Notes: generated by a model from the letters alone, not told the origin. A stretch of 64,000 bases of DNA from Vibrio sp. B1FLJ16 (GCF_905175385.1 NZ_HG992749.1:62001-126000); one strand, 5' to 3'; positions 24,811 through 34,420 are shown, counted from the stretch's first letter. Made by a program: numbers and translations.

Positions 24811-25974
24811 TTAGAATACGAAATCTAGACGGGCTGAATAAACAACACTGTCTTGTTCGTTGAACGCACCCGTTTGATCGATGTTGCTCTGAAAACCACC
24901 GCTGGTCTCCTGGTAATCGGCAAAAGTAACATCGAACTTAAACGCCATATTGGTGTAGAAGTCCCAGCGAGTGCCCACTGAGTACGACATGCGCTCGTAG
25001 TTCATCAGACGGTTTAATCCCAGCGTTTGTGCATACGCTGTTGGATCAGTTGCAGCCAGCGCTAAACTTGGCTCCGGACGTTCTTCGTTGTCAGTGGTCT
25101 CCACCCAGCTTGCAGCCAGGTATGGAGTAAACTCACCGATGCGGTAGCCGAAAAGACCTGAGACAGACTGTGTATCACTGTACTTACCATCAAGTTGTAC
25201 ATCTGTGCCTTCTACATTAGCCAGGAAGTCCCCATTGTCATACTGCATTCCCAGTGAGACAAATTGGCCATCCTGCCCGTGAATACCGACTAAAGCCGCT
25301 TTCTGACACTGCGTTGTCGATAGATCAGAAGCGTCACACTCTGGGTTAGCTTCTGCAATGAAGTAAGAAGCCCGAAGCGTCAGGTCTTCGTAGTTCCAGT
25401 TTGCCGACAGACCAAACATTTGATCTAACTTTACTTCACCAATTCTGGAGTCATCTTCGTCGATAGTAGCGATGCCCATTACAGGCTGCAGAAGTAAGCT
25501 GGAATTTTCAAATTCAACAGGAATAAGAAGATCTGCACCGGTGTAGCCTTTGAGTACAATGTTCTCGTAAGTCTCTTGCGACGGACGAATCATAGGGTAG
25601 GCATAACCTAAGTCGATGTAGTCAGAGTAGAAGAACAAAGGCAGACGAAGCTTACCAGCGCGAGCTGTGAAGTGATCAAAATCGTACGATGCGTAAGCCA
25701 TTTCGATTTTTGGTTCGTAATCGTAGCGGCTGTTTGCCACGATCTGGGTAACAAACTTGGCTCTATCGTTAATCTGAAAGTCAAACTGGAGACCCGCCAG
25801 TGTTTCCTGCTCCCAATCGACTTTCTCATCCGTGTATTTAGCATAGCCAATGTTGTTATCTGATTTGCCCACACCTACGGAGCCAAACCCACTAATGGAC
25901 AGGCCGTCAAGACTGGCTGCGTTAGCGCCAAATGCAGAAGCTGCAAGCAGGCTGGCTAAAACTGTTTTTTTCAT
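24811..25974 (-). CDS. Outer-membrane beta-barrel (porin-like) protein
   Basis: The 387-residue protein starts with a signal peptide (MKKTVLASLLAASAFGANA). Its body has many alternating beta-strands, ending in an aromatic residue (SARLDFVF), which is typical of outer-membrane barrels. The frame extends to GTG at 25986, but ATG at 25974 follows GGAG. It is similar in layout to porins found beside PstS-like proteins and chemoreceptors in marine gammaproteobacteria. A role in letting an anion or nutrient cross the outer membrane is inferred. Confidence 0.85.
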   Translation of the reverse strand: MKKTVLASLLAASAFGANAASLDGLSISGFGSVGVGKSDNNIGYAKYTDEKVDWEQETLAGLQFDFQINDRAKFVTQIVANSRYDYEPKIEMAYASYDFDHFTARAGKLRLPLFFYSDYIDLGYAYPMIRPSQETYENIVLKGYTGADLLIPVEFENSSLLLQPVMGIATIDEDDSRIGEVKLDQMFGLSANWNYEDLTLRASYFIAEANPECDASDLSTTQCQKAALVGIHGQDGQFVSLGMQYDNGDFLANVEGTDVQLDGKYSDTQSVSGLFGYRIGEFTPYLAASWVETTDNEERPEPSLALAATDPTAYAQTLGLNRLMNYERMSYSVGTRWDFYTNMAFKFDVTFADYQETSGGFQSNIDQTGAFNEQDSVVYSARLDFVF

Positions 25975-26078
25975 TCTGAACTCCACTACTGTGATTGTTA
26001 TTTTTGTGTTTTTCTAAACTCAAGATGCAACAACCCTCACTTGGCCAGAATGACCAAGTGGAATTGGATGTACGAGGG

Positions 26079-27692
26079 TTATTTCACCTTAAAGTGACCG
26101 GTCAATCCCGATAGGTTTGCCGTAATTGAATTGATGTTTTGCGCAACATCATCAAGTTCGTCGACGCTGTCTGCGGTGCCCTGAGCCATACTGCGGATGT
26201 TGTCCACAATGGCTTCAATTTCACTTGATGCTCGCTCTTGCTCTTCCGTTGAAGAGGCAATGAGATCATTTTTGCTGCTAATATCCGAAACATCACTGGT
26301 GATGCGTTGTAAGGATTGTTCTGCAATCAAGGACTTTTGCACACACTCTTCAGCTCGGGCTGCACTTTCGGAGATAATATTGGATGCCGTCGTTGTCTGC
26401 TCCTGGAGCTGATGCAGTACAGTCTGGATCTCCTGAGTTGAAGACTGGGTGCGTGACGCAAGCGTTCTGACTTCATCAGCAACAACCGCAAATCCGCGGC
26501 CCTGCTCACCCGCTCGTGCTGCTTCTATTGCCGCGTTTAAAGCAAGCAGGTTGGTTTGTTCTGCAATCGCACTGATTGAATCTAGAATGGAACCAGCATT
26601 TTGAGTGTTTTGGTCTAATTGCTGAACAACCAAAGCGGCATTGCGAACTTCTTCTGTCAGATCCTGTACCGCCTGAATGGTGCTTTTGACCTGTACTTCG
26701 CCATTATGCGCTTCTTGACTGGCACTGTTTGCCGATGTGGACGCTTCACTCGCATTCGAGGCGATATGTCTTGCTGCACTAAATAACTGACTCAGAGATT
26801 CGGAGACTTCTTCAATCGCTTTGTATTGATTACTCGATAAGTTCGCAGTATCGCGGCTTGATGTAACCAAGGTATTTGAAATTTGATCCAGTTTACTTAT
26901 GTTTTCGATGGTTTGTGTGACATTATGCTGTAGTTTGTCGACAAAAGCATTGAAGGAGTCGACAACAGGCTTTAACTCATCATTTTTATCATGGTTGATG
27001 CGAACAGTAAGGTCGCCTTCGCCTTCCGCAATATCTCGCATCTTATCGGCAAACGAACCTAAATCGACACGGATTCCACGCGAGACAAACCATCCCATAA
27101 CGACGATCAGCAGCAACGCGAGCGCACCCAGCACCATCATCAGCTGTGTCGCTGAAACATTATCTTCTTCTAACTCATTGACTGAAGTTTCAAATTCGCT
27201 AATACGAGCTTTAGAAAAAAGCTGCATTTCATTGGTAAGTAATTCCAGTTGCTTATTATTTGCTTCCGCTTTTTCGGCTGCTGCAGTTAAGTCAAGGTCA
27301 CCATCGATCATGCCGAGTGCTAACTCATAAGTGTTTTGGAAGTAGGACTCTAACAGCTGTTCTGTGGTGGATATTTGTTGTTGCAGAGCAGGCTGCAGGT
27401 CTGCCTGTAATGCAAAGTTAGCGTTGATCTTGTCAAGAGTAGATCGATTCAGTTCAAGCAACTCTTCGTCACCTAATGTCACTGCAAGATTGAAGCGTTC
27501 CGCAAGTTGGGAAAGCAGGATCGAGTTAAGCGATGCGGAGTTCATGACCGGGTAATATAACTCGTTGATGTCACGAACTTGTTCGGTGTTGTTCGTTAGT
27601 GTCGAGCCGCTTATGGATAATATGCTAGAAAAGCCGAACAAGGATAGTAGACATAGGGCAAGCACTTTTCCCCGAATAGACAGTGACAACAT
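26079..27692 (-). CDS. Methyl-accepting chemotaxis protein
   Basis: The 537-residue transducer has a first membrane helix (about 8-30), a periplasmic helical-bundle ligand domain of about 150 residues, a second membrane helix ([16 protein letters not shown], about 184-203), a HAMP linker, and the conserved cytoplasmic tip [19 protein letters not shown]. It signals to CheA through CheW. It lies 105 bases upstream of the porin-like gene in the same direction; a 7-bp inverted repeat (CACTTGG/CCAAGTG, 26038-26060) lies between. Confidence 0.95.
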   Translation of the reverse strand: MLSLSIRGKVLALCLLSLFGFSSILSISGSTLTNNTEQVRDINELYYPVMNSASLNSILLSQLAERFNLAVTLGDEELLELNRSTLDKINANFALQADLQPALQQQISTTEQLLESYFQNTYELALGMIDGDLDLTAAAEKAEANNKQLELLTNEMQLFSKARISEFETSVNELEEDNVSATQLMMVLGALALLLIVVMGWFVSRGIRVDLGSFADKMRDIAEGEGDLTVRINHDKNDELKPVVDSFNAFVDKLQHNVTQTIENISKLDQISNTLVTSSRDTANLSSNQYKAIEEVSESLSQLFSAARHIASNASEASTSANSASQEAHNGEVQVKSTIQAVQDLTEEVRNAALVVQQLDQNTQNAGSILDSISAIAEQTNLLALNAAIEAARAGEQGRGFAVVADEVRTLASRTQSSTQEIQTVLHQLQEQTTTASNIISESAARAEECVQKSLIAEQSLQRITSDVSDISSKNDLIASSTEEQERASSEIEAIVDNIRSMAQGTADSVDELDDVAQNINSITANLSGLTGHFKVK

Positions 27693-28186
27693 GCGTAGAC
27701 ATCCTTTTCTATAAAGCAGAATAAATGCTTATGTTCTAATTAGTGAGATATATAATTGCCCTGAATATATTACACTCATCAATAATTAAGGCAAATCAGT
27801 ATTTGTTCTGTTTGCAATTTAGACGAAATGTACCCTCTGTTTTAAAGCGACTTGTATGGCCGATAAATGAACTTTGATTTTATATTTATTTGATATTTGT
27901 CCATGCGCTTACCATAGTCAGTCAGACGTATCTTATGAAATTATAATTTTTCCTCGTTTAGCAATGCTTTGAGTTGGCCGTGACGACTTTTCGGGGCACC
28001 CATAAAGCTACCACCTGATTGACCCGTGTTTAAATGGATGGAAAACGTTGTTGATTTAGTCTGGAATTTAAGCGCTTTTCCCAGAAAACATTTCTCGGTA
28101 GAATATCGCTTAAACAAAGCAAGGATGTGCATTGAGCACATCCTTTTTTATTTGCTGTTGCCAAGCCCTAAGTATAAGAGTTACCG
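27693..28186. other. Intergenic region holding a terminator without an assigned gene
   Basis: About 490 bases separate the chemoreceptor from the flavoprotein gene. AGGATGTGC-ATTGA-GCACATCCT followed by TTTTTT (28122-28149) is a clear plus-strand intrinsic terminator that ends only 38 bases before the next ATG. No plus-strand gene precedes it. It may end a small RNA or act as a leader attenuator. A TAGAAT -10-like hexamer lies at about 28099, too near to give a normal RNA. Confidence 0.5.
28122..28149 (+). terminator. Intrinsic terminator with no assigned upstream gene
   Basis: A 9-bp perfect stem (AGGATGTGC/GCACATCCT) with a 5-base loop is followed directly by a T run. It lies immediately upstream of the flavoprotein gene and is readable only on the plus strand. 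Confidence 0.85.
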
Positions 28187-29380
28187 ATGAGTAAGAAATT
28201 TGATGTTGTAGTTATTGGCGCGGGTGCTGCGGGTTTGATGTGTGCGGCAGAAGCGGGCAAGCGTGGTCGCAGTGTATTAGTGCTTGATCATGCCAAAAAG
28301 CCGGGTCGTAAGATTCTTATTTCTGGCGGTGGTCGTTGCAACTTCACCAACTATGACGTGTCGGCGAATAACTACTTATGCCAGAACCCTCATTTCGTTA
28401 AATCGGCGCTCTCTCAGTATACCAACTGGGACTTCATCTCCTTGGTCAGCAAACACGGTATTGAATTTGAAGAGCGCGATCATGGTCAGTTGTTCTGTGT
28501 GGATGCGTTTACCGCCAAAGACATCGTCAAAATGCTGCTGGCCGAATGTGATATGCCAAATATTGAGCAGCGCTATCAGTGTGATGTTCACTCAATTGAA
28601 CAGAAGGACACTGGCTTCACACTGCATGCGGGTACTGAAGTGGTGGAATGTACATCTCTGGTAATTGCAACCGGCGGTCTGTCGATGCCAAAGCTCGGTG
28701 CGACGCCATTTGGCTATAAAGTTGCGGAGCAGTTTGGTATTCCCGTTATTCCAACCACGGCAGGGCTGGTTCCTTTTACGTTACACAAAGAAGACAAAGA
28801 GGACTTCGCTGAGCTGTCTGGTATAGCAGTACCTGCGGAAATTACCGCAGAAGACGGCACCATGTTCAAAGAAGCGCTGCTTTTTACTCACCGCGGCCTG
28901 TCCGGCCCTTCGGTTTTGCAAATTTCTTCATTCTGGCGGGCAGGACAAAAAGTTTCTGTCAATCTGGTGCCTAATGAAGACATTGCGCTTCTACTGGAGC
29001 GAAGCCTTGAGAAACATCCTAATCAATCGCTGAAGAATACTCTGGCAAAAGTGCTGCCAAAGCGTTTAGTGGAAGTACTGATTGAGCGCAAAGAGCTGAC
29101 GGACAAACCCCTCAAGCAGCTCAACCCGAAGGAGCTCGCAAGCATAGTTGAGCGTTTAGAGAACTGGCATGTGGCACCTAACGGTACCGAGGGTTATCGT
29201 ACAGCGGAAGTGACTTTGGGTGGTGTGGATACTGATCATCTATCTTCTAAAACCATGGAATGTAAAAACATCAAAGGCTTGTACTTCATCGGAGAAGTGA
29301 TGGACGTTACCGGTTGGTTAGGTGGCTATAACTTCCAATGGTGCTGGTCGAGTGGCTTTGTGGCAGGTCAGTGGGTGTAA
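28187..29380 (+). CDS. NAD(P)/FAD-dependent oxidoreductase, HI0933/YhiN family
   Basis: The 397-residue flavoprotein has an N-terminal Rossmann motif (VVVIGAGAAGLMCA), the family signature KPGRKILISGGGRCNFTN, and the C-terminal FIGEVMDVTGWLGGYNFQW. Members bind FAD; their physiological substrate is not settled, though some have been linked to reductase activities. It stands alone, with a terminator on each side. Confidence 0.93.
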   Translation: MSKKFDVVVIGAGAAGLMCAAEAGKRGRSVLVLDHAKKPGRKILISGGGRCNFTNYDVSANNYLCQNPHFVKSALSQYTNWDFISLVSKHGIEFEERDHGQLFCVDAFTAKDIVKMLLAECDMPNIEQRYQCDVHSIEQKDTGFTLHAGTEVVECTSLVIATGGLSMPKLGATPFGYKVAEQFGIPVIPTTAGLVPFTLHKEDKEDFAELSGIAVPAEITAEDGTMFKEALLFTHRGLSGPSVLQISSFWRAGQKVSVNLVPNEDIALLLERSLEKHPNQSLKNTLAKVLPKRLVEVLIERKELTDKPLKQLNPKELASIVERLENWHVAPNGTEGYRTAEVTLGGVDTDHLSSKTMECKNIKGLYFIGEVMDVTGWLGGYNFQWCWSSGFVAGQWV

Positions 29381-29415
29381 TAAAGCGCTGCATACCAAGA
29401 TAGAAAGAGACGATG

Positions 29416-29451
29416 AAAAAAGAGCACTGAATTCAATTTAGTGCTCTTTTT
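29416..29451. terminator. Bidirectional terminator between convergent genes
   Basis: AGAGCACT and AGTGCTCT form an 8-bp stem with an 11-base loop, flanked by A and T runs, between the flavoprotein and the sigma-54 activator gene. Confidence 0.9.
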
Positions 29452-29468
29452 CTATTTGCGGTGGTTAT

Positions 29469-30812
29469 TTACTCGTCTTGATACTTTTCGAGCTTGTTGT
29501 ACAGCGTTTTAACGCTGATCCCAAGCTCCTGAGCCGATTCCGTTTTGTTGCCTTGATTCTCTTCAAGCGTATTGAGAATAGCGGCCTTTTCCAACTCTTC
29601 TAACGATACGCCAGCAGGCACCATATCTTCTAGTTGGGTGCCAGTTTCTAGTGGCGGCGTATCGAAAATCAGATGTTCATCTTTAATAGTATCGTCGGCG
29701 AGAATGAACGCACGCTCGATAGTGTGTTTGAGTTCTCGAACGTTGCCAGGCCAATCGTGAATAGCGATTTTTTGGATTGCCGAGTCGAGAATCGTCTTGG
29801 TTTTGGATTCGTTAGCGTTGCGGTGCGCAATAAAGTGTTTGGCTAATCCTACGATGTCTCCGCTGCGTTCGCGCAATGGTGGAACGGTTAGCGGGAAGTG
29901 CGATAGCCTGAAAAATAGGTCTTCACGCAGAAATTGTTCTTCGATCGCGTCTTTAGGATCGCGGTTGGTCGCTGCGACGATGCGGGTATTGGCGATGTGG
30001 ACGGTATTACTGCCCACTGGGCGGTATTCACCAGTTTCTAGCACGCGTAGCAGTTTCACTTGATGCTCGATTGGCATCTCAGTAATTTCATCCAAAAACA
30101 GCGTGCCGCCTTCGGCTTGCTTAAATACCCCTTGGTGAGTTTTATTCGCACCAGTGAACGAGCCTTTTTCGTGGCCAAACAGTTCGCTGTCGACCAGCTC
30201 CGGGCTAATGGCACCACAGTTGATGGCAATAAAAGGTTGCTGCTTACGTTCACTGGCGAGGTGGATGGTTTGCGCCACAAGCTCTTTACCTGAGCCACTT
30301 TCTCCGACAATCAACACGTTGGCTTCGGTTTTCGCGACTCGGCGAATCATGCGATACAGCTGATGCATTGGAGAAGATGAACCAACTAGCAAGCCAAACT
30401 GATCCAAATCGCTGGTGGCGACTTTACGTCCTTGCTCTTGCTTGTGTTGATAATACTCGCTCACTTCGATCAGCGTATCAGACAGGATAGTGAGGTCGAC
30501 GGGTTTTCTGTAGTGAAAAATGGCACCTAGGTTCATCAGCTTATCGAGGTTCTCGTTAGGCGCGCCTGAACTGATGATGATTAAGTCCATGTCGTAACTG
30601 GCTTCGATATCGGAAAGTCGCTGGTAATCAGCGTGACTGAAATGTGCTACTTCGACAATCGCGACGTCCGGTTGAATGTCGACGAAGTGATCAATCCAAT
30701 CATCGTCCGTTTCGGTGTCATACAAACGGAACTTATGTAATTCCTGACAAGAAGCGATAGCCTCTTTGAGGGTGGGGTCTTGTATTCTTAGAAACAGGCT
30801 TGGCAGTGACAT
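29469..30812 (-). CDS. Sigma-54-dependent activator with an atypical receiver domain
   Basis: The 447-residue protein has an N-terminal receiver-like domain (about 1-125), a AAA+ domain (GESGSGKE Walker A; GSFTGA, a variant of the GAFTGA loop that contacts sigma-54; TLFLDEITEMP Walker B) and a C-terminal Fis-type helix-turn-helix (ESAQELGISVKTLYNKL). At the normal phosphorylation site the sequence reads PDVAIVEVAH, so E54 stands where Asp is expected; the protein may be constitutively active or gated another way. The start is ATG at 30812 with GAGGA upstream; the frame is open to 30875. It is divergent from a cluster that has sigma-54 promoters, which it probably controls. No histidine kinase is adjacent. 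Confidence 0.93.
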   Translation of the reverse strand: MSLPSLFLRIQDPTLKEAIASCQELHKFRLYDTETDDDWIDHFVDIQPDVAIVEVAHFSHADYQRLSDIEASYDMDLIIISSGAPNENLDKLMNLGAIFHYRKPVDLTILSDTLIEVSEYYQHKQEQGRKVATSDLDQFGLLVGSSSPMHQLYRMIRRVAKTEANVLIVGESGSGKELVAQTIHLASERKQQPFIAINCGAISPELVDSELFGHEKGSFTGANKTHQGVFKQAEGGTLFLDEITEMPIEHQVKLLRVLETGEYRPVGSNTVHIANTRIVAATNRDPKDAIEEQFLREDLFFRLSHFPLTVPPLRERSGDIVGLAKHFIAHRNANESKTKTILDSAIQKIAIHDWPGNVRELKHTIERAFILADDTIKDEHLIFDTPPLETGTQLEDMVPAGVSLEELEKAAILNTLEENQGNKTESAQELGISVKTLYNKLEKYQDE

Positions 30813-31192
30813 AGAAATGTCCTCTTCACTATAACAGAAACAATGTACGTGTATTATTTGAACTGTACAAGACAAAATATTGTCAAAGTCTGTTTAGAAT
30901 CTGGTTGGTTATTAATATAGTGAGAGCAACAGAAAGTTAAATATCTGAAACGTTTTTCTTTCCTTATTTGTTGTGTGGAATTGTAATCCTTAGAAATTAA
31001 TCTCTCCTGATGGTCTTTGCGTACAAAAGTAAAAGAAAGGACGAGGTGATATTTCTTCTCTATTTATCTTTTCTTTTTCAATGATTAAAAATTACATTTC
31101 TTCTGTGTAAATTATTCACGAATGATTTCTTTCTCATCTTAAATATAATGGCTGTTTTTAAATAAACTCTTTAAAAATAGTTACTTATAAAG
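30813..31192. promoter_or_regulatory. Divergent regulatory region of the activator and stress cluster
   Basis: About 380 AT-rich bases separate the activator from the sigma-54 promoter at 31193. A consensus-like TTGACA (minus strand, near 30882) could be the -35 of the activator promoter. The length is suitable for upstream enhancer sites and bending protein sites, but I could not pick out a clear repeated activator motif. Confidence 0.45.
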
Positions 31193-31209
31193 TTGGCACA
31201 TGCTTTGCT
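31193..31209 (+). promoter_or_regulatory. Sigma-54 promoter of the BON-protein gene
   Basis: TTGGCAC-N5-TTGCT matches the -24/-12 consensus with GG at 31195-31196 and GC at 31207-31208, exactly 12 bases apart. It lies 37 bases before the BON gene start and next to a sigma-54 activator gene. Confidence 0.88.
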
Positions 31210-31245
31210 CTATTAGAACTGCAACGTCAATATAGGAGAATTACC

Positions 31246-31797
31246 ATGAATAACATCGCAGCTAAAATTGTACTTACTTCAGTTCTTGCAACGTCATCTA
31301 CCGCAGTATTAGCCAGTGATAAATGGGAAAAAGAATCCATGGACGCTTGGCTAGATGGTAAAGCAGAAACCACCTTACTGCTCAACAGCAACCTGAACTC
31401 TTTTGATATCAACACTGATGTTGAAAATCAGGTAGTTACGCTAACAGGTTCGGTCAATAACGATTTGGAAAAGTCGCTGGCAGAAGAGTTGGTTTCAGGC
31501 CTTGATGGTGTGAAAAAAGTAAATAACGAGCTAACGGTAGTGAGTGAAAATAAACAAGATGCCGATTCTGATGCATTTGCTGCATTAACGGATTCAAAAA
31601 TTACTACTATTGTGAAAACTCGTTTACTGATGGATACCAGCGTTAGTGGTACAGACATTGATGTTACCACAGAAAATAAAACCGTAACCTTAACCGGTAA
31701 AGTGAACTCAGATGCCGAGCACGATCTGGCATTATCGATTGCAAATAATACCAACGATGTAAATAAGGTTGTCGATAAGCTTGAAGTTGTTCAGTAA
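31246..31797 (+). CDS. Periplasmic protein with two BON domains (OsmY-like)
   Basis: The 183-residue protein has a signal peptide (cleavage near VLAS) and two BON domains, about 45-105 (VVTLTGSVNNDLEK) and 120-183 (TVTLTGKVNSDAEH). BON domains bind phospholipid membranes; E. coli OsmY is an osmotic and envelope stress protein. AGGAG precedes the ATG. Expression is probably from the sigma-54 promoter just upstream. It leads a run of short envelope genes. Confidence 0.92.
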   Translation: MNNIAAKIVLTSVLATSSTAVLASDKWEKESMDAWLDGKAETTLLLNSNLNSFDINTDVENQVVTLTGSVNNDLEKSLAEELVSGLDGVKKVNNELTVVSENKQDADSDAFAALTDSKITTIVKTRLLMDTSVSGTDIDVTTENKTVTLTGKVNSDAEHDLALSIANNTNDVNKVVDKLEVVQ

Positions 31798-31842
31798 TAA
31801 CTGATATTGAGCTTTCACTTAAAAAAATAAGGAGACAACACC

Positions 31843-32019
31843 ATGGTTCGTTGGATGTTTATTTTCCTTGCCTTGGCTCTTGTTTCAGCGGTGCTCGGAT
31901 TTAGTGGTATTGCCGGTGCCGCCGCAACTGTCGCGCAAGTGATATTTTATCTGTTCCTGTTGTCATTAATTGTATCAATAGTATTTGTGATACTTGGAAA
32001 GAAAAACGTAAATAGATAG
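31843..32019 (+). CDS. DUF1328 small membrane protein (YtjA-like)
   Basis: A 58-residue protein translated by hand begins MVRWMFIFLALALVS and ends LGKKNVNR. It has two membrane helices and the GFSGIAGAA turn seen in YtjA-family proteins. AAGGAG lies 9 bases before the ATG. The lipoprotein gene starts 8 bases after its stop. A truncated copy of its C-terminal part lies at 38284-38364. Confidence 0.9.
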   Translation: MVRWMFIFLALALVSAVLGFSGIAGAAATVAQVIFYLFLLSLIVSIVFVILGKKNVNR

Positions 32020-32027
32020 GAGTTAGC

Positions 32028-32225
32028 ATGCGAGTTACGTCATTTATTTATCGTATCGCCGCAGTATTTGGATTGGTGTTTGCTTTAGCGGCGTGTAGTG
32101 ATGAAGGGCCAATGGAAAAAGCGGGCAAAAAATTGGATGAGACTGCGGAAGAAGCGCAAAACGCCATTGAAGATGGTTGTGAAAACCTTAAAGAGAATCT
32201 GAACGCGGAAGACAAAGAGTGTTAA
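32028..32225 (+). CDS. Small entericidin-like lipoprotein
   Basis: The 65-residue precursor has a lipobox (LAAC-S at about 21-25). The mature part is about 42 residues, acidic and helical, with the motif EGPMEKAGKKLDETAEEA. A close paralogue lies at 38373-38603. The gene is tightly spaced behind the DUF1328 gene and followed by a terminator. Its function is unknown; the form resembles entericidins and other small stress lipoproteins. Confidence 0.88.
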   Translation: MRVTSFIYRIAAVFGLVFALAACSDEGPMEKAGKKLDETAEEAQNAIEDGCENLKENLNAEDKEC

Positions 32226-32251
32226 GCGTTCACCTCATCCACCAACAGCAA

Positions 32252-32280
32252 AAAAGGGCGGCGTGATAACCGCCCTTTGT
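32252..32280 (+). terminator. Intrinsic terminator after the small lipoprotein gene
   Basis: A run of A, GGGCGG-N8-CCGCCC, then TTTGTTTT. The second lipoprotein copy at 38373 is followed by a similar hairpin. Confidence 0.85.
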
Positions 32281-32316
32281 TTTACCAACTATTCTTAATC
32301 CGATAAGGAGTCAGAG

Positions 32317-32748
32317 ATGAAGAACATATTCGATGTGCTAAAAGAAAGTCATGAAAAACAGCGCCTTTTGCTGGATGCATTGATGGAAACATCCGGAGAT
32401 TCCCCAACTCGTCGAGAGTTTTATCGCGACCTAAAGCACGAGCTTGAGCAACATGCCGCCGCTGAAGAGCGTTACTTTTACGCACCGCTGATTGAGAGCG
32501 ATAAGACGATCGATATGACACGTCACGGTATTGCTGAGCACCACGCCATCGACAAAGTGATCGCTCAGTTGGATGACACCGCTTGGAGCTCGCCCGTTTG
32601 GCTTATGCATATGAAAACACTGCGTCATAAGGTACTGCACCATTTGGAAGAGGAAGAGCAACGCTTTTTCCAAATGGCAGGTAAGGTGATGTCCGACAAA
32701 CAAAAACAACAGTTGGCTAATGATTATATCGAAGCGATGGCCAGCTAA
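32317..32748 (+). CDS. Hemerythrin-like (HHE) domain protein
   Basis: The 143-residue four-helix protein has the metal-ligand pattern of hemerythrin domains: HEKQRLLLDAL, ELEQHAAAEERYFY, AEHHAID and LHHLEEEEQRFF. It should bind a di-iron centre and may sense or carry oxygen, nitric oxide or iron. It has a good ribosome-binding site (AAGGAG) and its own position after a terminator. Confidence 0.92.
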   Translation: MKNIFDVLKESHEKQRLLLDALMETSGDSPTRREFYRDLKHELEQHAAAEERYFYAPLIESDKTIDMTRHGIAEHHAIDKVIAQLDDTAWSSPVWLMHMKTLRHKVLHHLEEEEQRFFQMAGKVMSDKQKQQLANDYIEAMAS

Positions 32749-32782
32749 GCGTTATCTCATCGCTAAGGATTAAGGAGGTCGA

Positions 32783-34420
32783 ATGTTCATCGTCAAATAT
32801 TACCTACTTGGCGCGCTGGTTGCGTTGCTTGCTGCTATCTACATACCTCAAATCGTAGTGAGTTTACTGCTGCTTTGGGTTTCGCTGTCCTTGGCGTTAG
32901 TTAGTGCGGCTTATTTGTTTGATTTCCCGTCCATCTTTAGAAAAAGCCAAGACGGAAAAATTGTCTGGTGGATTCGCTGGGCATTCATTCCCTTCTTACT
33001 TGGGGCGAAAGCCTACAATGCCTGGGAGAGGCGGCGCGATACCGTCCCTCCCATTCAGCAAGTCAGCGAAAATCTTTACCTCTCTCGGCGCTTGTTCCCG
33101 AGCGATTTAGAGTTTCTCGACTCTCACGACATTTCCTGCATTGTTGATGTCACGGCGGAGTTCGCAGGTTTAGAAAGCGCCATGACTGACAAGCAATTCA
33201 ATTACCTTTCTATTCCCGTGCTGGATCATAAAGCGCCGACCTTGGAGCGCTTACGTCATGCGATTAATTGGATTGATACTCAAATCGCCTGCGGGCGCTC
33301 TGTGGTTGTGCATTGCGCGCTTGGGCGTGGCCGTTCGGTGTTTGTGGTGGCGGCTTATTTGCTAAGTAAAGACCCATCGCTCTCGGTGGAATCGGTGATG
33401 CAGAAAATCAACAGCGTGCGCAGCACCGCAAGGCTCAATAACTTGCAGATCAAAACCCTGCGCGCGATCAGCGAGAAAGGCGTGCTAACACTCGATGAGC
33501 CGACCTGGATGGTGGTGAACCCTGTCGCGGGCGGCGGGAAATGGCAGCAATACGAACAGCATGTGATTCGTGAGTTGACCAAAAAATATCGTCTCAGTAT
33601 TCACCTAACGGACGAAACCACCAGTGCAGAAAGCCTCGCTCTGCAAGCTGAACAAAGTGGTGTGAACCAAGTGATAGTCTCTGGTGGCGATGGCACGGTG
33701 ACCGAAGTGGCGAGCCAACTGGTCGGCACGGACATCAAGCTCGGTATCATACCGCTGGGGACGGCGAATGCGTTGTGCCATGTGCTGTATGGCATCGGCG
33801 TGAAACTATCACCGGTTGAAAAAGCGTGTGAAGCCATTCTCACAGGCCATTGCCAACGCATAGACACCGCACAATGTAATCAGCGTTTGATACTGTTGGT
33901 GCTGGGTATTGGCTTGGAACAGAAGATGATTGAACACGCGCATCGTGAAGAGAAAAATGCTTTTGGGCAGCTGGCATATTTAACGGGCTTTTTTAACGCC
34001 GTTATTTCCGAAGAGGTGCAAAGTCTGCAAGTAAGCCTAGAAGGGCAGGCGGTGAGTGAACAAGGATGGAAGAGTCAGGAGATGGAAGTACACAGCTTCG
34101 TCGTTGCCAACATCGCGCCATTCAGTACCGTGTTAGCGCAAGGTGGTGACGTGCCGCAGCCAGATGATGGGAAACTGCACATTACCTACCTTGATAATAC
34201 TCAGTCGCTGGGTGGACGCCTAGTGGCATTGTCGGATCTAACTTTAACCAGCGTCGGCGCACAGGATGAGTCGAATCAGTTTCAGTATGCGAGCGCAACG
34301 GGGGTGACGATTACTGCTGATACGCCGGTTGACTACGTCATTGACGGTGAGCTCTATTCTGACCGTCGTTTAGAGATCAAGATTCGTCCCCAGTCGCTCA
34401 ATGTGTTTGTTCCCGGTTAA
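32783..34420 (+). CDS. Fusion of dual-specificity phosphatase and diacylglycerol-kinase domains
   Basis: The 545-residue protein has an N-terminal membrane region (about 5-50), a dual-specificity phosphatase domain with the signature HCALGRGRS (C178, R184), and a lipid-kinase catalytic domain from about 245: VNPVAGGGKWQQY and SGGDGT at 300-305, followed by LGTANAL. The two domains could act on phosphorylated lipids or on proteins and lipids in turn at the inner membrane. It is 34 bases after the hemerythrin gene, so it probably shares its transcript. Similar fusions are known in other bacteria, but the substrate is not established. Confidence 0.9.
   Translation: MFIVKYYLLGALVALLAAIYIPQIVVSLLLLWVSLSLALVSAAYLFDFPSIFRKSQDGKIVWWIRWAFIPFLLGAKAYNAWERRRDTVPPIQQVSENLYLSRRLFPSDLEFLDSHDISCIVDVTAEFAGLESAMTDKQFNYLSIPVLDHKAPTLERLRHAINWIDTQIACGRSVVVHCALGRGRSVFVVAAYLLSKDPSLSVESVMQKINSVRSTARLNNLQIKTLRAISEKGVLTLDEPTWMVVNPVAGGGKWQQYEQHVIRELTKKYRLSIHLTDETTSAESLALQAEQSGVNQVIVSGGDGTVTEVASQLVGTDIKLGIIPLGTANALCHVLYGIGVKLSPVEKACEAILTGHCQRIDTAQCNQRLILLVLGIGLEQKMIEHAHREEKNAFGQLAYLTGFFNAVISEEVQSLQVSLEGQAVSEQGWKSQEMEVHSFVVANIAPFSTVLAQGGDVPQPDDGKLHITYLDNTQSLGGRLVALSDLTLTSVGAQDESNQFQYASATGVTITADTPVDYVIDGELYSDRRLEIKIRPQSLNVFVPG

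Noticed and set aside
27941..28141. Minus-strand open frame of 66 codons ahead of the flavoprotein gene
   Set aside because: Its start lies inside the plus-strand terminator and no ribosome-binding site is visible. The last 20 codons look protein-like (GAPKSRHGQLKALL), but that is too little to call a gene.
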